A stretch of DNA of 64,000 nucleotides, taken from Gnetum montanum. Lineage: Eukaryota; Streptophyta; Gnetopsida; Gnetales; Gnetaceae. Under the pieces are notes generated by a model, which searched no databases, had not been told where the DNA came from, and saw only the letters and a program-made list of their open reading frames with translations. Each line of letters opens with the position of its first letter. Position 1 is the first letter of the stretch. Below are positions 10,814 through 22,539 of this stretch, piece by piece. Position numbers and translations under genes: made by a program. The stretch lies in NCBI GenBank assembly GCA_015680685.1, contig MNCI01038211.1, forward strand, positions 133,397 through 197,396, given 5' to 3'.

Positions 10814-12460
10814 TGCAAATATACATAGGCATGCCTATATGTATCTCTTTGCATAATTTTTTTTAATCTTATCAATCCCAATGAAAGTGTTATGTTGGCA
10901 CTTTATTGGTATCACAAATTAGGATGATGTACATTTTATGTTATTCAAATTCTCATGATGTGTATAAAGTGATAGAAATATACAAAAAAATTTAGAATCA
11001 TGTAAGACTCCATAAATGAAAAATATGGAGTAATGACAACTTAAGGAGAAAAGAAAAATTCAAAAAAGAAGAAAAAACATGAAGAAATGAGAAAGAAAAA
11101 AAATTCAAAATGGATTCCAATTACTATTTGGAATCCACCTCCCACTTGGAACCATACAAGAGCACACAAATGCATAAGTATTTCTATTCACATGTGTTTG
11201 GACCACTCCAAAGATGAGTATCATGAAGAGAAGTGTTGGGATGACATGGATCACCTAACCATCACCTAGTCTTTACTTAATCTTCTTCTAGAAGTTTATC
11301 AAGATATAATTTGTAGTTGCATTAGTGGCTAAGGTTATTCTACCATTGGGTTAAGTAACCCAATCATGGTTCAACTAACCATACTCCAAAAGCTATATAA
11401 GGAGCTATGTGGCCATTGTATTAAGACAATGCAACAAAACACTCCATTGAGAGAAGAGAAGAAAATAACATGAAGATAAAGTAGAGAGAGTTAAGAGATG
11501 AGAGAACTTCCTCAAGAGGTGAAATGTACCCTTAAGCATCTTGACCTCCAAGCATGTCAGAATAGGAGAGAATGGGAGGAACTCCTTCATTCTTTTGGAG
11601 TAGAGTTAAGAGTGTCTTAAGCACCTTCTAACTATGTTAAGAGAGTTTAAAAGGTGAGAGTACTCATGAAGCACCTCCTCATGTGGCAGTTTTTGATGCA
11701 TCATTTTATTTAAGATAGAAATAAAACAAGCTTACATTTTGTTCTATTTTTATGCTTATTACTCTCTTTGTAGTTTTAATATCTAAAACTCTCTCTCTAT
11801 GTTGAATATTTCATTTATGCATCTCTCTCTTATGCTTGTCAAGGAAGAATATTAAAAATATTAGTTTCATAAATTTTAGCATCTTAGTTGTTTCATCTAT
11901 TTCATTTGTTTTTATTATCTCAATAATATCATCATTTCAACCTTATTTCAATCTTATTTCAACTCATAAAAAAATTATCAAATGATAAGCCTAGAAAATC
12001 CAAGTTCCATAGAGCTAATACTCCCTCAAAATGATCTTAAAAAAAGTGAAAGATAATCTTCACAAGTTGTGAAGCATTTCTAAGCACTTCATGTGCATTC
12101 TCATTATTAAAAATTTAGTTAAGTGATAGGGGTCCTACTAGTTTTGGACCAATGGGATTTATTCTACAAATCACAGTGTGATTTATTTATAAGCTTCAAA
12201 GATGATGTTAAGTGGATTGCTAAGACACTCATGTATATACTTGCATTCAAAAAATATAAAAGAAGTTATAAGACATATAATACAAATAAAAATTGTATTT
12301 CCATGATGAGAGATATAGAAAATATTTATAATTTTATGTTTTATGATTTTCATGGATTTTATAAATATAAGAACAAAGTAAACATAAAAACACATGCAAC
12401 ACAATACCTCTTGGAGGTAGGTTCAATGCTTGTATTACAATCCCTCTAGGGAAAAAGTGC
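10814..12460. other. Unassigned DNA with an LTR-like promoter region
   Basis: An A-rich, then purine-rich tract (10980-11110) precedes a TATA-like box at 11394-11400. Downstream are stretches rich in CT or AG (11440-11520, 11760-11850). The succession of TATA box, short leader and CT-rich sequence is common in plant LTRs, but I could not find paired ends. Short open frames here show no motifs. Confidence 0.35.
11345..11400 (+). promoter_or_regulatory. TATA-like box with two upstream palindromes
   Basis: TATATAA lies at 11394-11400. Upstream is a perfect 20-bp palindrome with a 2-bp centre, ATTGGGTTAAGTAACCCAAT (11345-11364), then an inverted repeat ATGGTT/AACCAT with a 5-bp spacer (11366-11382). 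Symmetric sites about 12-50 bp before a TATA box could bind dimeric regulators. No gene follows, so the likeliest owner is an LTR. Confidence 0.4.
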
Positions 12461-12465
12461 AACAC
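12461..12465. other. Target-site duplication, left copy (AACAC)
   Basis: AACAC here is repeated exactly at 25393-25397, directly outside both ends of copy 1. Five bases is the size made by Ty3/gypsy integrases. Confidence 0.85.
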
Positions 12466-13350
12466 TAATGAGCGGTTGAACATATCCCTACACCCAACCA
12501 TATGAATCACAAAGCATTCATGCATGATCCGGTTGAATTCCATTGACTCTATAGTTTTTAGGCACTAGTTCCCTAGAGAATAAACTTTATGTTGAGGATG
12601 TTCATTGTCTTTCCCACTACACTTGTGAAGCTCAAGGATATGGTTTAAGTGTAATTGAGGCATATGATTTTTGTTATTTTATCTTTTATGGCTTTGGTGC
12701 TTGAAATAAAGAAGATAGAGAATAAAGTAATTTAACACCTACTTTAATCTAATGGGCTATCTATTGTTCAACTAGTCTTAACATAAGTATTCGGTCCCAC
12801 TTGTCATACACATCTTGAACCCATATAACATTGTTGGGTTACCAAGTGTTAAGCACTGCTAGGATTACCAAACGTCATCTGCATGCTTGAAGCAGTCATA
12901 CTTATGTTCTTACTTAATTGCTATTTAGCTTATCTCTCTTAATTACTTAATTAATTTAATTATTGTAAAACATTGAATAAATAAATGAAAAAATTAAATG
13001 CATGAATGAAATATTTAAACTATCTAGAATGCTGCAAGGTTTGATCAAAAAGCTTGTCTTTATTGCCACACACACTATCATGCTTAGGTACAATAGTGCT
13101 TGAATAAATATCTGTACAATCAATGACTCTTGCTGTGGGCACTTAGGAAAATATTCTAACTTTCAAATGTAAAAACTACAAGAGCTTTTCTACAACTATG
13201 ACAAAATGATACCTAAACATGATGTGTTGGCATGTATTTATAGGCAAAAATAGACCCTACATCGATGAGGTCACATCAATGCATGAAACAATGCACCAAC
13301 AGGACCTAGTTGATGAGGCCTCATTGACACGGCTAATTTGTGACTCATGA
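12466..13350 (-). repeat. Copy 1, 3' LTR
   Basis: It runs from TAATGAG to CTCATGA, decayed forms of the family's TGATGAG...CTCATCA ends. A minus-strand TATA box (TATAAATAC) lies at about 13235-13243. It aligns over its whole length with 24486-25392. Confidence 0.85.
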
Positions 13351-13362
13351 TATCCCCATGAC
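13351..13362 (-). other. Copy 1 polypurine tract
   Basis: On the minus strand this reads as GTCATGGGGATA adjoining the 3' LTR. The same GTCATGGGG(G)TA precedes the 3' LTR of copy 2 at 37161-37172, so it is the likely plus-strand DNA primer. Confidence 0.7.
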
Positions 13363-13599
13363 TAAATGAAAACTGATCCTCAAGTTCTTTACAAAATTGG
13401 GAAGGTATAGGATTATTGACTAACACAAGACACAATAAGACTAACATGAAAAAACTAGATGCCTAGGTATATGGATCAAAAAAATTACAAATTATGGTGT
13501 TTAGGATACAAAATTGAACACCAAACAAAAATCTAGCATCACATCCTCTGATGGGATGAAGATAATTGAAAAGATCACACGGTCCTAGGTGATGGAGGC

Positions 13600-16400
13600 T
13601 CTTGAGGCTTTGATCGACCTTCTTTAGCTTCAGGCACATGTGGTGGTTGAAGCTATTGTGGCTGTCTAGTTGATGTTGAAACTTCTAGTGGCAAACATAA
13701 AGCATCCAACAATGCTTTCATTTTTTTCTCCTTACTCCTAGGATTGTGAACAATCCATGTAGCTTTGCCAATGTGGGATAGAATGGGCACATTCCAAGGA
13801 TAGAGAATTATAAGGAAAGCTCCTTAGCATTGACAAACCAGGTAGAAAATTGTTTACATTTCATGTCAAATGCCCTAATTGTGTTTTGTAGCTCATGGTA
13901 GTCATTCATTCTTTGGGCTAGGTTCTCGATAGTTGATCATTGATCAGTGAATCATGCCTTGAGAACTTCAAGTTCAGTGTTTGTTATCTTAAGCTTTTGC
14001 TTGGTGTAGTTATGGTGCTTGAACTTGGCCTCATACAGTAAGTATGAGCTAGCCACCTACTTTTTAAGTTCTACTCATAGTCATTTGGTAGTTAACATTG
14101 CTAAGTTTGCATACCAGAGATTGGCGAATTCCATATATTCCATTATTTCTTCAATTTGCAATTCCTTTATGCAGATCTCTACTTTGTTATTGGCATCTAT
14201 CCCATCAATGATAGACTATCATATTTTTCTTCCTTACTAGAGTTTCTAGAGGGCCTCATTTACTTTTACCTTAGCCATTTGGATGTGCTTCTCATTCACC
14301 TCCTTCTACAAGCCAACTTAGTCTCTATAGTGATTCATGATTCTATCAAATTTGAGAGCCTAATTCTTCTAAGTGGAAATTTCAATAGCAAACTTTTGGT
14401 GTAAGGCATGGAATTCCTCCATAAACAGATTACAATTTTCTATTGCCAATTTCCTCAATTTTTTGTTTGCTTTGACTAGCTACTCCTATTGTTAATGGAT
14501 AAATTCTTGCATTTGTTATTTTTGTGCATCAACATTTCATAGATGGTGGTTTTTTGTAGTCAATGTTTTATTTTCATGGCATGTCTAAACCAAGTCCTTT
14601 TGAACTGAATAGGTCTTTGCTTCGGCCATGGATTGGTTAAAGATAAAATCAACATTTCCTCCTCAACTTGTTTTAATTATTCTTGAAGTTGCTGAAAAGC
14701 TTCATCTCTAGTGATTGTAGGGTTAAGTAGTGTAGGGTTAGCAAAGTGAGCACATAATTCAACAACCTCTGGGGTCAAGCATTGGTTTTTTTCTTAAGCT
14801 ATTTTAAGTTATCCTTCCAGGATGACACATTTTTCCTTTGCCTTAAGAAGCTTTGACTAGGTTGTAGTAATTTTTTCTAGAAAATCAAAGATGTTTGAAT
14901 TGGTTGCCTAGTTCCCACCAGTAGGTCTAGAAACTCTTTGTGCTAGGTTACACTCAATCTTTTGCTGATAATTCCTATAAACATCTGCACATCTCGAAGT
15001 GTAGATAGGTGTATTAAGTGCTTGTAAAATTTGGTCAACAATCACTTCTACAACTATCTCCTTTCCTTGGTGCTGCATCACTAGTATAGTTCCCCCCTTT
15101 CCCTCCTCCAAGCTCATCGAAAAGAAGGTGGCATTCCCAAAGATTTCTAGGAATAAATGGTGTTGAGATAGAGACACCATCACCTCTTGGGCATTGGGGT
15201 TTGATCTCACAGGCAGTTGCATTTTTTGGGCTAAGAATATTGGGCCTCCTCCTTCCATATGACTAATTTTTTAAGCCACCTCCTAAAGGTGACTTATCGT
15301 AGGTTGATATATAGATGGATCTCCACCCCTCATTCTTTCTCATTGCTCCTACTCACACAAGAACTGTTCTTGGATTTTGTGCAAGAACTCAATGGCTATG
15401 TAGGCCTCTGGCATTGTTTGTTGAGTGGGTGGTGGAGGTGGTGGTTGCTAGATCTATTTCTTAGACATGGAAAGAATCTTAGCTTTCATCATTTTGGACC
15501 AAGAGGCTATAGGAGTATGCCTGATCATGTTGTTTATGTAGTGGATTATCCCTACCCTTTTGTAAAGTTTTCAGATAAGGTATGGAAAAGGTAGGGTTTT
15601 CCTTCCACGTTCATTTTCTTTAAAACACTTTTATATCTCTAGATAGATCAATTGTGGAAGGTTTGCTAGAAATATCCTACTTGGAGTGGAACATGCTGAA
15701 GTGGAGAAGGTAGTCACCTTACTAGGCCTCACCATCAAATTAATGTGATAGGATACTATCTTGAAGTATATGCATTGCATCAGTGTGAGTACACTAAACT
15801 CCTTACATTCAACCTTGTAACACTGTTGGGTTCACTTCTTTTTGGCCTTTGTATCAGCCTACATAGATAGCTCTACTAATTGTGTCCTAGAATCAGGTAA
15901 CCCAAGAGCCTATGTGATGGCTTCACTTGAGTAGAACACTTGAATGTCCTTGATTTTCATAGTGGAACTTGCTTGTCTATTGTTATAGAAGAGGTACATC
16001 TCTCCATTGTACCACTTCCCACTGGAAGTGATGATTGGACACATGGGAGAGGTTTGCAATTTGTCTTCACCTATGTTGGAGCATGCTCTAAGCATGGCCT
16101 AAAGTTCAGTTCCTAGAGAACTAAGCATTGGACATCATGGGGCCTGATTGTGTCAAGGTAGACTTATGTTAGTATGACTTTAAGTCTTAATACAGGCCCT
16201 AGTGCCTCTCTTCACTTTGATTATTTTGTTGCAGCCTCTTCTTTGGAAATCTATCTAACCAATTCCACTTCAGGCTCCTCTTGAAGAGATCCTATTGCAT
16301 GGGTTTCTTCTACCTATTCCTGGGCTTCTTCTTGTTGGCCCCTTCTAGTTCTAGGTCAGTTTTCCCTTTCTTGAAATGGTCCTCCCTCCTATGATTGTTT
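13600..16400 (-). pseudogene. Copy 1 extra 3' reading frame, unknown protein (envelope-position ORF)
   Basis: Between integrase and the 3' LTR, where some Athila elements carry an additional third gene, lies about 2.8 kb of coding-like sequence on the minus strand. The longest open pieces are 14908-15258 (116 codons, begins MEGGGPIFLAQKMQLPVRSN) and 15910-16095 (61 codons, includes SSGKWYNGEMYLFYNNRQ). The upstream half looks globular, with a GEMYLFY box, a SSTMKIKDIQVF segment and an ALGLPDSR segment. The half nearer the LTR (13700-14900) is rich in Lys, Glu, Leu and Gln in a heptad-like way and may be a coiled coil. I saw no transmembrane pair or signal that would make it an envelope, and I do not recognise the family. 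Many stops interrupt it. Copies 2 and 3 lack it. Confidence 0.5.
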
Positions 16401-18289
16401 TGGTCTTAGTGCCATTTGTAATCACAACATGACCATGGGTTATCAATTATTGTGTAACGTGAAACAATTGGGATACCTTATCTCATTAGGAAGGTTACAC
16501 CTTGCTAAGTTGTGATTATGGCTAATTTGATCAATTTTAATCATTAGTTGATTTATATCTTAATATTAATAAATGATTATAGTCACACCAAAGGGTGTTG
16601 GAAGGGTCAAACTCTCAAAACGTGATGGTTCAATATCATTATATTCTTTAATTCTTTGGGGAAGTCAAATTTTTTTTTGAAAATTTCTCATTAGAAACCA
16701 TAAGGTTTCATCAGAAACCATTAGGTTTGTAGTCTCCATGATGAAGAGCTTACCTTTGGTAGCTGTAGGATTGAAGAACAAAGTGATTTGGACAAATGGT
16801 CAGAGAGTTATGGGTGTTGGAAGGTTTGGGGCTTTGAAAAATGGCAAAAGCCCCTATCTTGTTGTGAAGCAAATGATAAAAATTTGAAAGTTCTTGGTGG
16901 TATTTATAGACTTTTTGTGTTGCATCAACTGAGCCTAGTCAAGAAGGCCCCATAGATGGGGTCTACTACATTAACTAGGCTTAGTCGGTGTAGCTATTGA
17001 CCACTGTTAACTTTGGTGAAACTTTGAAAATACAAGGAGGTTTTGAGTGAAATTGGAGTCAAATGGAAGCCCAAAAAGCCATGAACATGATGAAAATAGT
17101 AGAAGAGGATGTTGGAGGCTAGAAAATTTAGAAAATTGAGAAAATTTGAAAAAAATGGTTGGAGACTAAATGTTATGAAATTTTAAGAAGCATAGAGTTG
17201 GATGTACAATGTGGCATGTGAAAGATATGATTGTGGCAACATTTAAGGTAGGGGGGCTTAACTATTCAAACTAAGAGACATGTAAGTGGGTCCTCCCCAT
17301 AGCAAGCACATGCCCTTTTTACCCTTACATAACCTTAACTAAGGAGTTCATGGGACCCACATTCAATTAATGGTTATGAAAAGTTACGAACCAAATAAAA
17401 AGAATCTATTCAAGAATTACAACACATCAAACTAAGACATTGAGCATAACATAGAAATTGGTAGGGAGGTGAGTTACGAGTAGCATAGATGGATGATTGA
17501 GAAGGTGGTATGGAATCCTAAATTAAGGTCATAAGAAGTCTCTTGTTAAGTTTGTGTTTAAAATGAATTGAGAAGATCCATCCTTAGTCCAAATCAAAAC
17601 CAATTGCTTCCAGTGACTTCACATCGCCACTCCAAAACTGATCCACCCCCTCAAGATACAAGAGTGCTCCCTTAAAACAACCACCACTCCATAAAGAGAA
17701 GAAAAGAGTAGGAAGTGNATCAATTTATTAAAATTTTATTTAATGAAAGGAACCTCAAACTTCTAGAACAAGGAAAACCATAGAGTTTGTGGATGGGTGG
17801 ATGACATGAACTCATTACCTATTCCATGAAAAATAAATCATGTCTTAGTCATCAGACATCATAATTCAAAACTAGAAATCAAACATTAACAACGACAACA
17901 TTAAGCATAAACCACCATTAGTAAATAGCAACATTGGCATTGTGTCTTGCAATAATAAAGCACTTTCATTAGCAAAAATAATAGAAAGTCACATAAAAAT
18001 AAAATGAAATATATAAGAAGGTATAAAATATTGAAGAAATATAAAATACACTAATAATGTTGTAAAACAAAAATTGAGAAAATGGACAAAAATCAACAAT
18101 GTAAGACAAAAAATATGTAAAAAAAAAGTGAAAAACAAAAAGGTGAAAAAATTGAGGATCCATGTGGATTAGCACAGATGGCAATCTCCCCCAAAACTAT
18201 GTTGAAGGAAAGAGATGTAGAATATAGAGCGTGGTTGTCCATCTGATGAGGTGGTAGCTATACTAGCTTGTCTTGACTCTAGGAAAGGT
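16401..18289 (-). other. Copy 1 3' non-coding region
   Basis: This matches copy 3 in the same order: 16420-16530 with 47640-47740, 17280-17717 with 47990-48430, and 17719-18190 with 48820-49310. The GTGGGTCCTCCCC segment near 17289 is also present in copy 2 (reverse orientation, near 36410). A single N at 17718 falls exactly where about 390 bp present in copy 3 are absent. I see no open frame of note. Confidence 0.65.
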
Positions 18290-19480
18290 TTCACTTATTG
18301 GATGTTGACCAGCTACTTTTTGTATGGGCCTTTAGTTTTCTATATTAACATGGCTCTAAAGGAAAAATTTTGTCAATTATATAAGGTCCCTCCTATAATT
18401 TTTGAAACTTTTCTTTCTAGGGTACATGTCTAGGATTCCAGTAGATAACCTTATCTCTAGGTTGAAATTTTACTTTCTAAATTCTCAGGTCATGTTGTTG
18501 TTTGTTGAATGCCTTGTACAATTCATTCAAAGATATGACCACCAATTAATTTTTCATCTAGCAAATTTAGGTTGATCAATTGTTTTCTTTGTGTTAGGCT
18601 CAAGTCAAAGTCCAAGTCATAGGCTATTGAAAGTGTACAGATCTCGAATTAAGCTGGAAGTGTTGAAAGTTTTTTGTACACCAGCTCATAGGGAGAGTAG
18701 CCTATGGGGAGTTTCCACATGGAGAAGTAGGCCCAGAGGACATCATTGAGTTTTTTGCTCCAATTTTTCCTATATTTTCTTATAGTCCTTATTAGGATCT
18801 TTGTAATCTCCCTATTGGTAACTTTTGCTTGACCATTGGCTTGGGGGTGATAGGGTGTTGTTAATTTATGTTTAACTCCCAAGAATTGCATGAGTTTCTG
18901 AAAAGTGGCATATGTAAAATGAGTTCCATTGCTAGAAATTAGTGCATGTGGCATCCCAAACCTATTTACAACATTTTTCTATACAAATCAAGTAATAGTG
19001 GATGATGTATAGTCAATGAGAGCTACTACTTCTGCCCATTTGATGCAATAGTCAACTGCTACGATGATGTATGCCTTTTCATTGGACATGGGTGTGATGG
19101 AACCCATGAAGTCAATGCTCCATATGTCATAGGGCTCCAGTGATTAAATTCACTATTGAGGATCCTCCATTTTGGTGGTCATCCCACCATCTCATTGAAA
19201 ACACTTACACAATCAGAAAAATTGGTGGGCATCCCTAAAGATTATAGGCCAATAGTATCCTGCCATCATGATTTTCATGGTCATGAATCTCCCTACATAG
19301 TGGCCTCTACAAGGACCTTCATGAGCATCTTGGAGAACACATAATTTGTCTACATTAGGGACACACCAACGAACAAGGAAATTGGTGCACATCTTGTGAA
19401 GGTATCCATTGATTTCAATGAAGTACTTTGCCCAATGAAGAAATTGTTGTTTCTTCCTAAAGCCCAAATATTGTGGCATC
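18290..19480 (-). pseudogene. Copy 1 integrase, inactivated
   Basis: The minus strand shows the N-terminal zinc-binding region at about 19213-19479 (segments LCVLQDAHEGPCRGHYVGRF and MMAGYYWPIIFRDAHQFF), the catalytic core's end at 18649-18954 (YHPQANGQAKVTNREI, then KLPIGYSPYELVYKKL), and a C-terminal GPY motif near 18390. The core's second aspartate (expected DNGTHF) reads SNGTHF, and the catalytic glutamate in GQAE reads GQAK. Together with the frameshifts this integrase is dead. The downstream GPY/F-type tail is typical of Ty3/gypsy integrases. Confidence 0.8.
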
Positions 19481-20180
19481 TCTTAAGTGAGAGGGTAAGT
19501 GAGGATGTTGTCATATCATTTTGATTCAGTGGGCACTTGGTCATTTATTGCTTCTATAAAGAGGAGTTCATCTAGAAATTTATTAGAAAGTGGGCTCTCC
19601 TCCTTTTTGTTATCCCATCTTAACCTAGAGATATGGTTAGCGACCACAATCTTAGTTCCTTTTTGATCTACCATTGTGAGATTGAATTCTTGCAAGATCA
19701 TGAGCCATCATACGATAAATGGGATCATTCTTGGCTTATTCATTAGGAAGTAGATGGCACAGTGGTTTGTGTGTACAAACACTTTATAGCCAAGCACATA
19801 GTGCCTAAACTTTTCAAGATCATACACCATTGCCATTAGTACATTCTCCATTGTGGTGTAATTCAACTATGCATCCACAATTCTTCAACTCATGTAGTGA
19901 ATGTAATATGGACATTTCTTATCATCCAAATGTATAAGCATGACTCCCAAGGAATAATTAGATGCATCTATCATTATATTAAATGGTCTGGACTAGTCTG
20001 GTGCTTGTAGAATTGGAGTTTCTACAAGCTTTTACTTGAGGCTTTGGAATGTATTTTTGCATTTCTTGGTCCAAATGAATAGAGAATATTTCATTTTAAG
20101 CTTAACCAATAGCTTTGTGATCTTAGAAAAATTCACTATAAACCACCAATAGTAGCTAGTGTCTCGAAGAAATGATTGGA
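19481..20180 (-). pseudogene. Copy 1 RNase H, decayed
   Basis: The 19516-19701 segment reads ILQEFNLTMVDQKGTKIVVA and then HISRLRW, the end of the RNase H-like domain of gypsy polyproteins. Further upstream the remains of the YKVFVHTNHCAI and FLMN segments appear near 19730-19790. Frame breaks separate the parts. Confidence 0.7.
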
Positions 20181-20199
20181 TGTGTTTGACTGTCTTTGG

Positions 20200-20960
20200 T
20201 TGGCGTGTGATTCCTTGGATGATCCTTATCTTTTCTGGGTCTACCTATATCCCTACCTAATTAATTATGTGCCCTAGTATTATGTTCTCCTAGACCATTA
20301 AATGGTTTTTTTGCCAATTGAACTTAAGGTTTGTTTCAACACATCTTTTCAGTACTTACTCAAGGTGATCCAAGGCTTATTTAAATGTAGCTTCATAGGT
20401 AGAGAGGTCATCCATGAAGACTTCTACTCCACTACCAATCTGCTATTGAAAAATACTAAGGACCAGGCATTGAAATATTATAGGGGAATTGCACAAAATG
20501 AATGACATCTTGTAATATGCAAAAGTCCCCCAGGGACTTGTGAATGTTGTCTTGGCTTGATCTTCTGGCATAATCTGGATATGATTATAGCTACTATAAC
20601 CATCCAAGAAGCTATAATAGTAATGCCAAAATATGGTATCCAACACTTGGTCCACAAAATGGTAATGGAAAATGATCTTTAAATGTTGTCATATTCAACA
20701 ACCTAAAGTTGATGTAGACCCACCACTTGTCATATTTCTTTGGTACAATTATGAGTGGGCTAATCAATTCACTATCTGTGATGGGATAGATGAACCCTAC
20801 CTTGAGGAGTTATTCAATTTTCTCTTTGATAATCTACTTTAACTTGGGGTTCAGCCACCTCTATGGCTGCCTTATTGGCTTCATGGCCGAGTTAGTGTAG
20901 ATATGATGCTAACATATTCTTGGATCAATTATAGTCAGTTTAGGATATGACCAAGTAAAG
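20200..20960 (-). pseudogene. Copy 1 reverse transcriptase, decayed
   Basis: The segment at 20443-20655 contains the motif A region SFLDGYSSYNHI and the following EDQAKTTFTSPWGTFAY block. Motif C remains as FMDD near 20405-20420, so the metal-binding aspartates are still readable. Motif B (expected PFGLCNAPATFQ) reads SFILCNSPIIFQ, and several frameshifts break the domain. Confidence 0.78.
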
Positions 20961-21379
20961 GTTGTTGGCCATTTGTTAACCACCTTCAACAACTTGTCTT
21001 TCTATTTAGGATCAAGATTTGCATTGATTATAACTAGCTTACCATTTTTTAAAAATGCATACTCCATGCTGGCTAGTAGAGTTTTTAACTCTACAGGCTC
21101 CTACTTGAGATTATTAGGAATTTACAACTCTTCCCAACATGTATCATAATTTTCATCATAAGAGAGTTGGTGATGAACTTGCTTAAGTTCATCCATGCCT
21201 TTGACATAGGCACATGCAAACTTTCAGTAGGTTTCATGTATAATGTGTTGCTATTAGAGTTAGCTATCAGCCACTAGGTGCCCTCCCATTTTGTGTCTAC
21301 TATGTATAGGAACCTTTGGATATCAATTTCATGTGCACATTGATAGCATGCTTTAATGTATGTACTTTTAATGGACCAA

Positions 21380-21850
21380 ATTTTCTACATGTAATTACAC
21401 CCATTATCACTATACACGATGCATGGAACACACTTCTTCTCAATATGTCCAAATACATTTTCCTTGGAGATTTCCAAGAAGAGGTCTGTAATGCCCATTC
21501 ATGCATCAACTATGCTTAACCATGCATGTTTCATAATGATGGAGAAGTTGCCTTTGTAGTTTTTTTACCTTGATCACAGTAGATCAGCAGGATAGGACCA
21601 CCCAAAAACTATGGTTACAATGTCCTCCACTAATCCAAAGGAATAGTGATTAACTAGTATGCCAATTCCAAACAGATGTTACTCTTCTTGAGAGGTGGTA
21701 GGTTCCAAGCCTTGTACATGTCATAGGAGATGAGATTGACACCAAAACTAGAATCAAGAAGAGCTTTGCATGGCTCCTGTCTAGAAATTTGTAAGTAAAT
21801 AAGAGGACTTCCAAGGTTAGATATTTTTGTGGGAAGGTTACTAGTCTTGA
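21380..21850 (-). pseudogene. Copy 1 aspartic protease, decayed
   Basis: Near 21740 the minus strand reads ALLDSSFGVNLIS where the active-site loop would be LDSGS. The catalytic aspartate is kept, but the following glycine is lost. Homology to copy 2's protease continues towards 21400 through the region matching GRAWLSTIDA. Frame breaks are frequent. Confidence 0.65.
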
Positions 21851-22539
21851 TCTAATCAAAGACAACATGAGTTAACATCATAATGAAGATTTGAGACAGT
21901 GTTTGGTTTGAAGGGCTTTTGAATGTGTTGGATGTAGAGGATGAGGTTACTGGAGATATGGGATGGCTAGCCACATTAGGTTGTGAGCGTTTGGGAGGAC
22001 TATTAGGTTGGAAAAATGATCATTTCCTAGATCAATTGTTTGAACCATTCGGCTGAAAGCCCAATTGTAAACTTATAGCCCTCATACCATTTGATTGCTA
22101 TGGATGTCGGGGAATTTTACCCTACATGGATGGAGTAGGAGGTAACTAGGTTGAGGGTGGAGGGATATGTGCCAACATATGTAGAGGGTGGTATGGAAAT
22201 GGGTGATCCCCTCAAATGAGTTTGATGGTACTCTAGAGGATAATAGTAATGTTGGAATGAGGTGTGACTTGTAGAGCTTCGTGGAGAAATTGATTGCTGA
22301 ACATAGTATCCATATGGATTCAATTGCTTGTAAGGGTACTACTATCTTGATGGTGGCATTCCCCATGACTATGGTTGTTGTCACTACTGGTATTGCTCAT
22401 ACGATTGTGGTAGAGGTCCACTTGGATAGTAAGCTTATTGTTGTTGGTGGAACTACCTTAGATTGCCTTGAGGATAAGGCAATCATATGTGTGCTTGCCT
22501 CTATGGTAGTTAAAGATTCAGTGCATACATTCTAGACTC

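Noticed and set aside
12123-12449. 108-codon plus-strand open frame just before copy 1
   Set aside because: Low-complexity Lys/Asn/Tyr-rich composition, overlapping frames on the other strand of similar length, no motif.
15259-15594. 111-codon plus-strand frame opposite the extra reading frame of copy 1
   Set aside because: It lies antisense to the better-supported minus-strand coding remnant, and its Leu/Trp/Ser-rich translation looks like a shadow frame.
22082-22384. 100-codon minus-strand frame with Pro/Thr/Ser-rich sequence
   Set aside because: It corresponds to the Pro/Tyr-rich linker region between gag and protease in a shifted frame, not to a separate gene.
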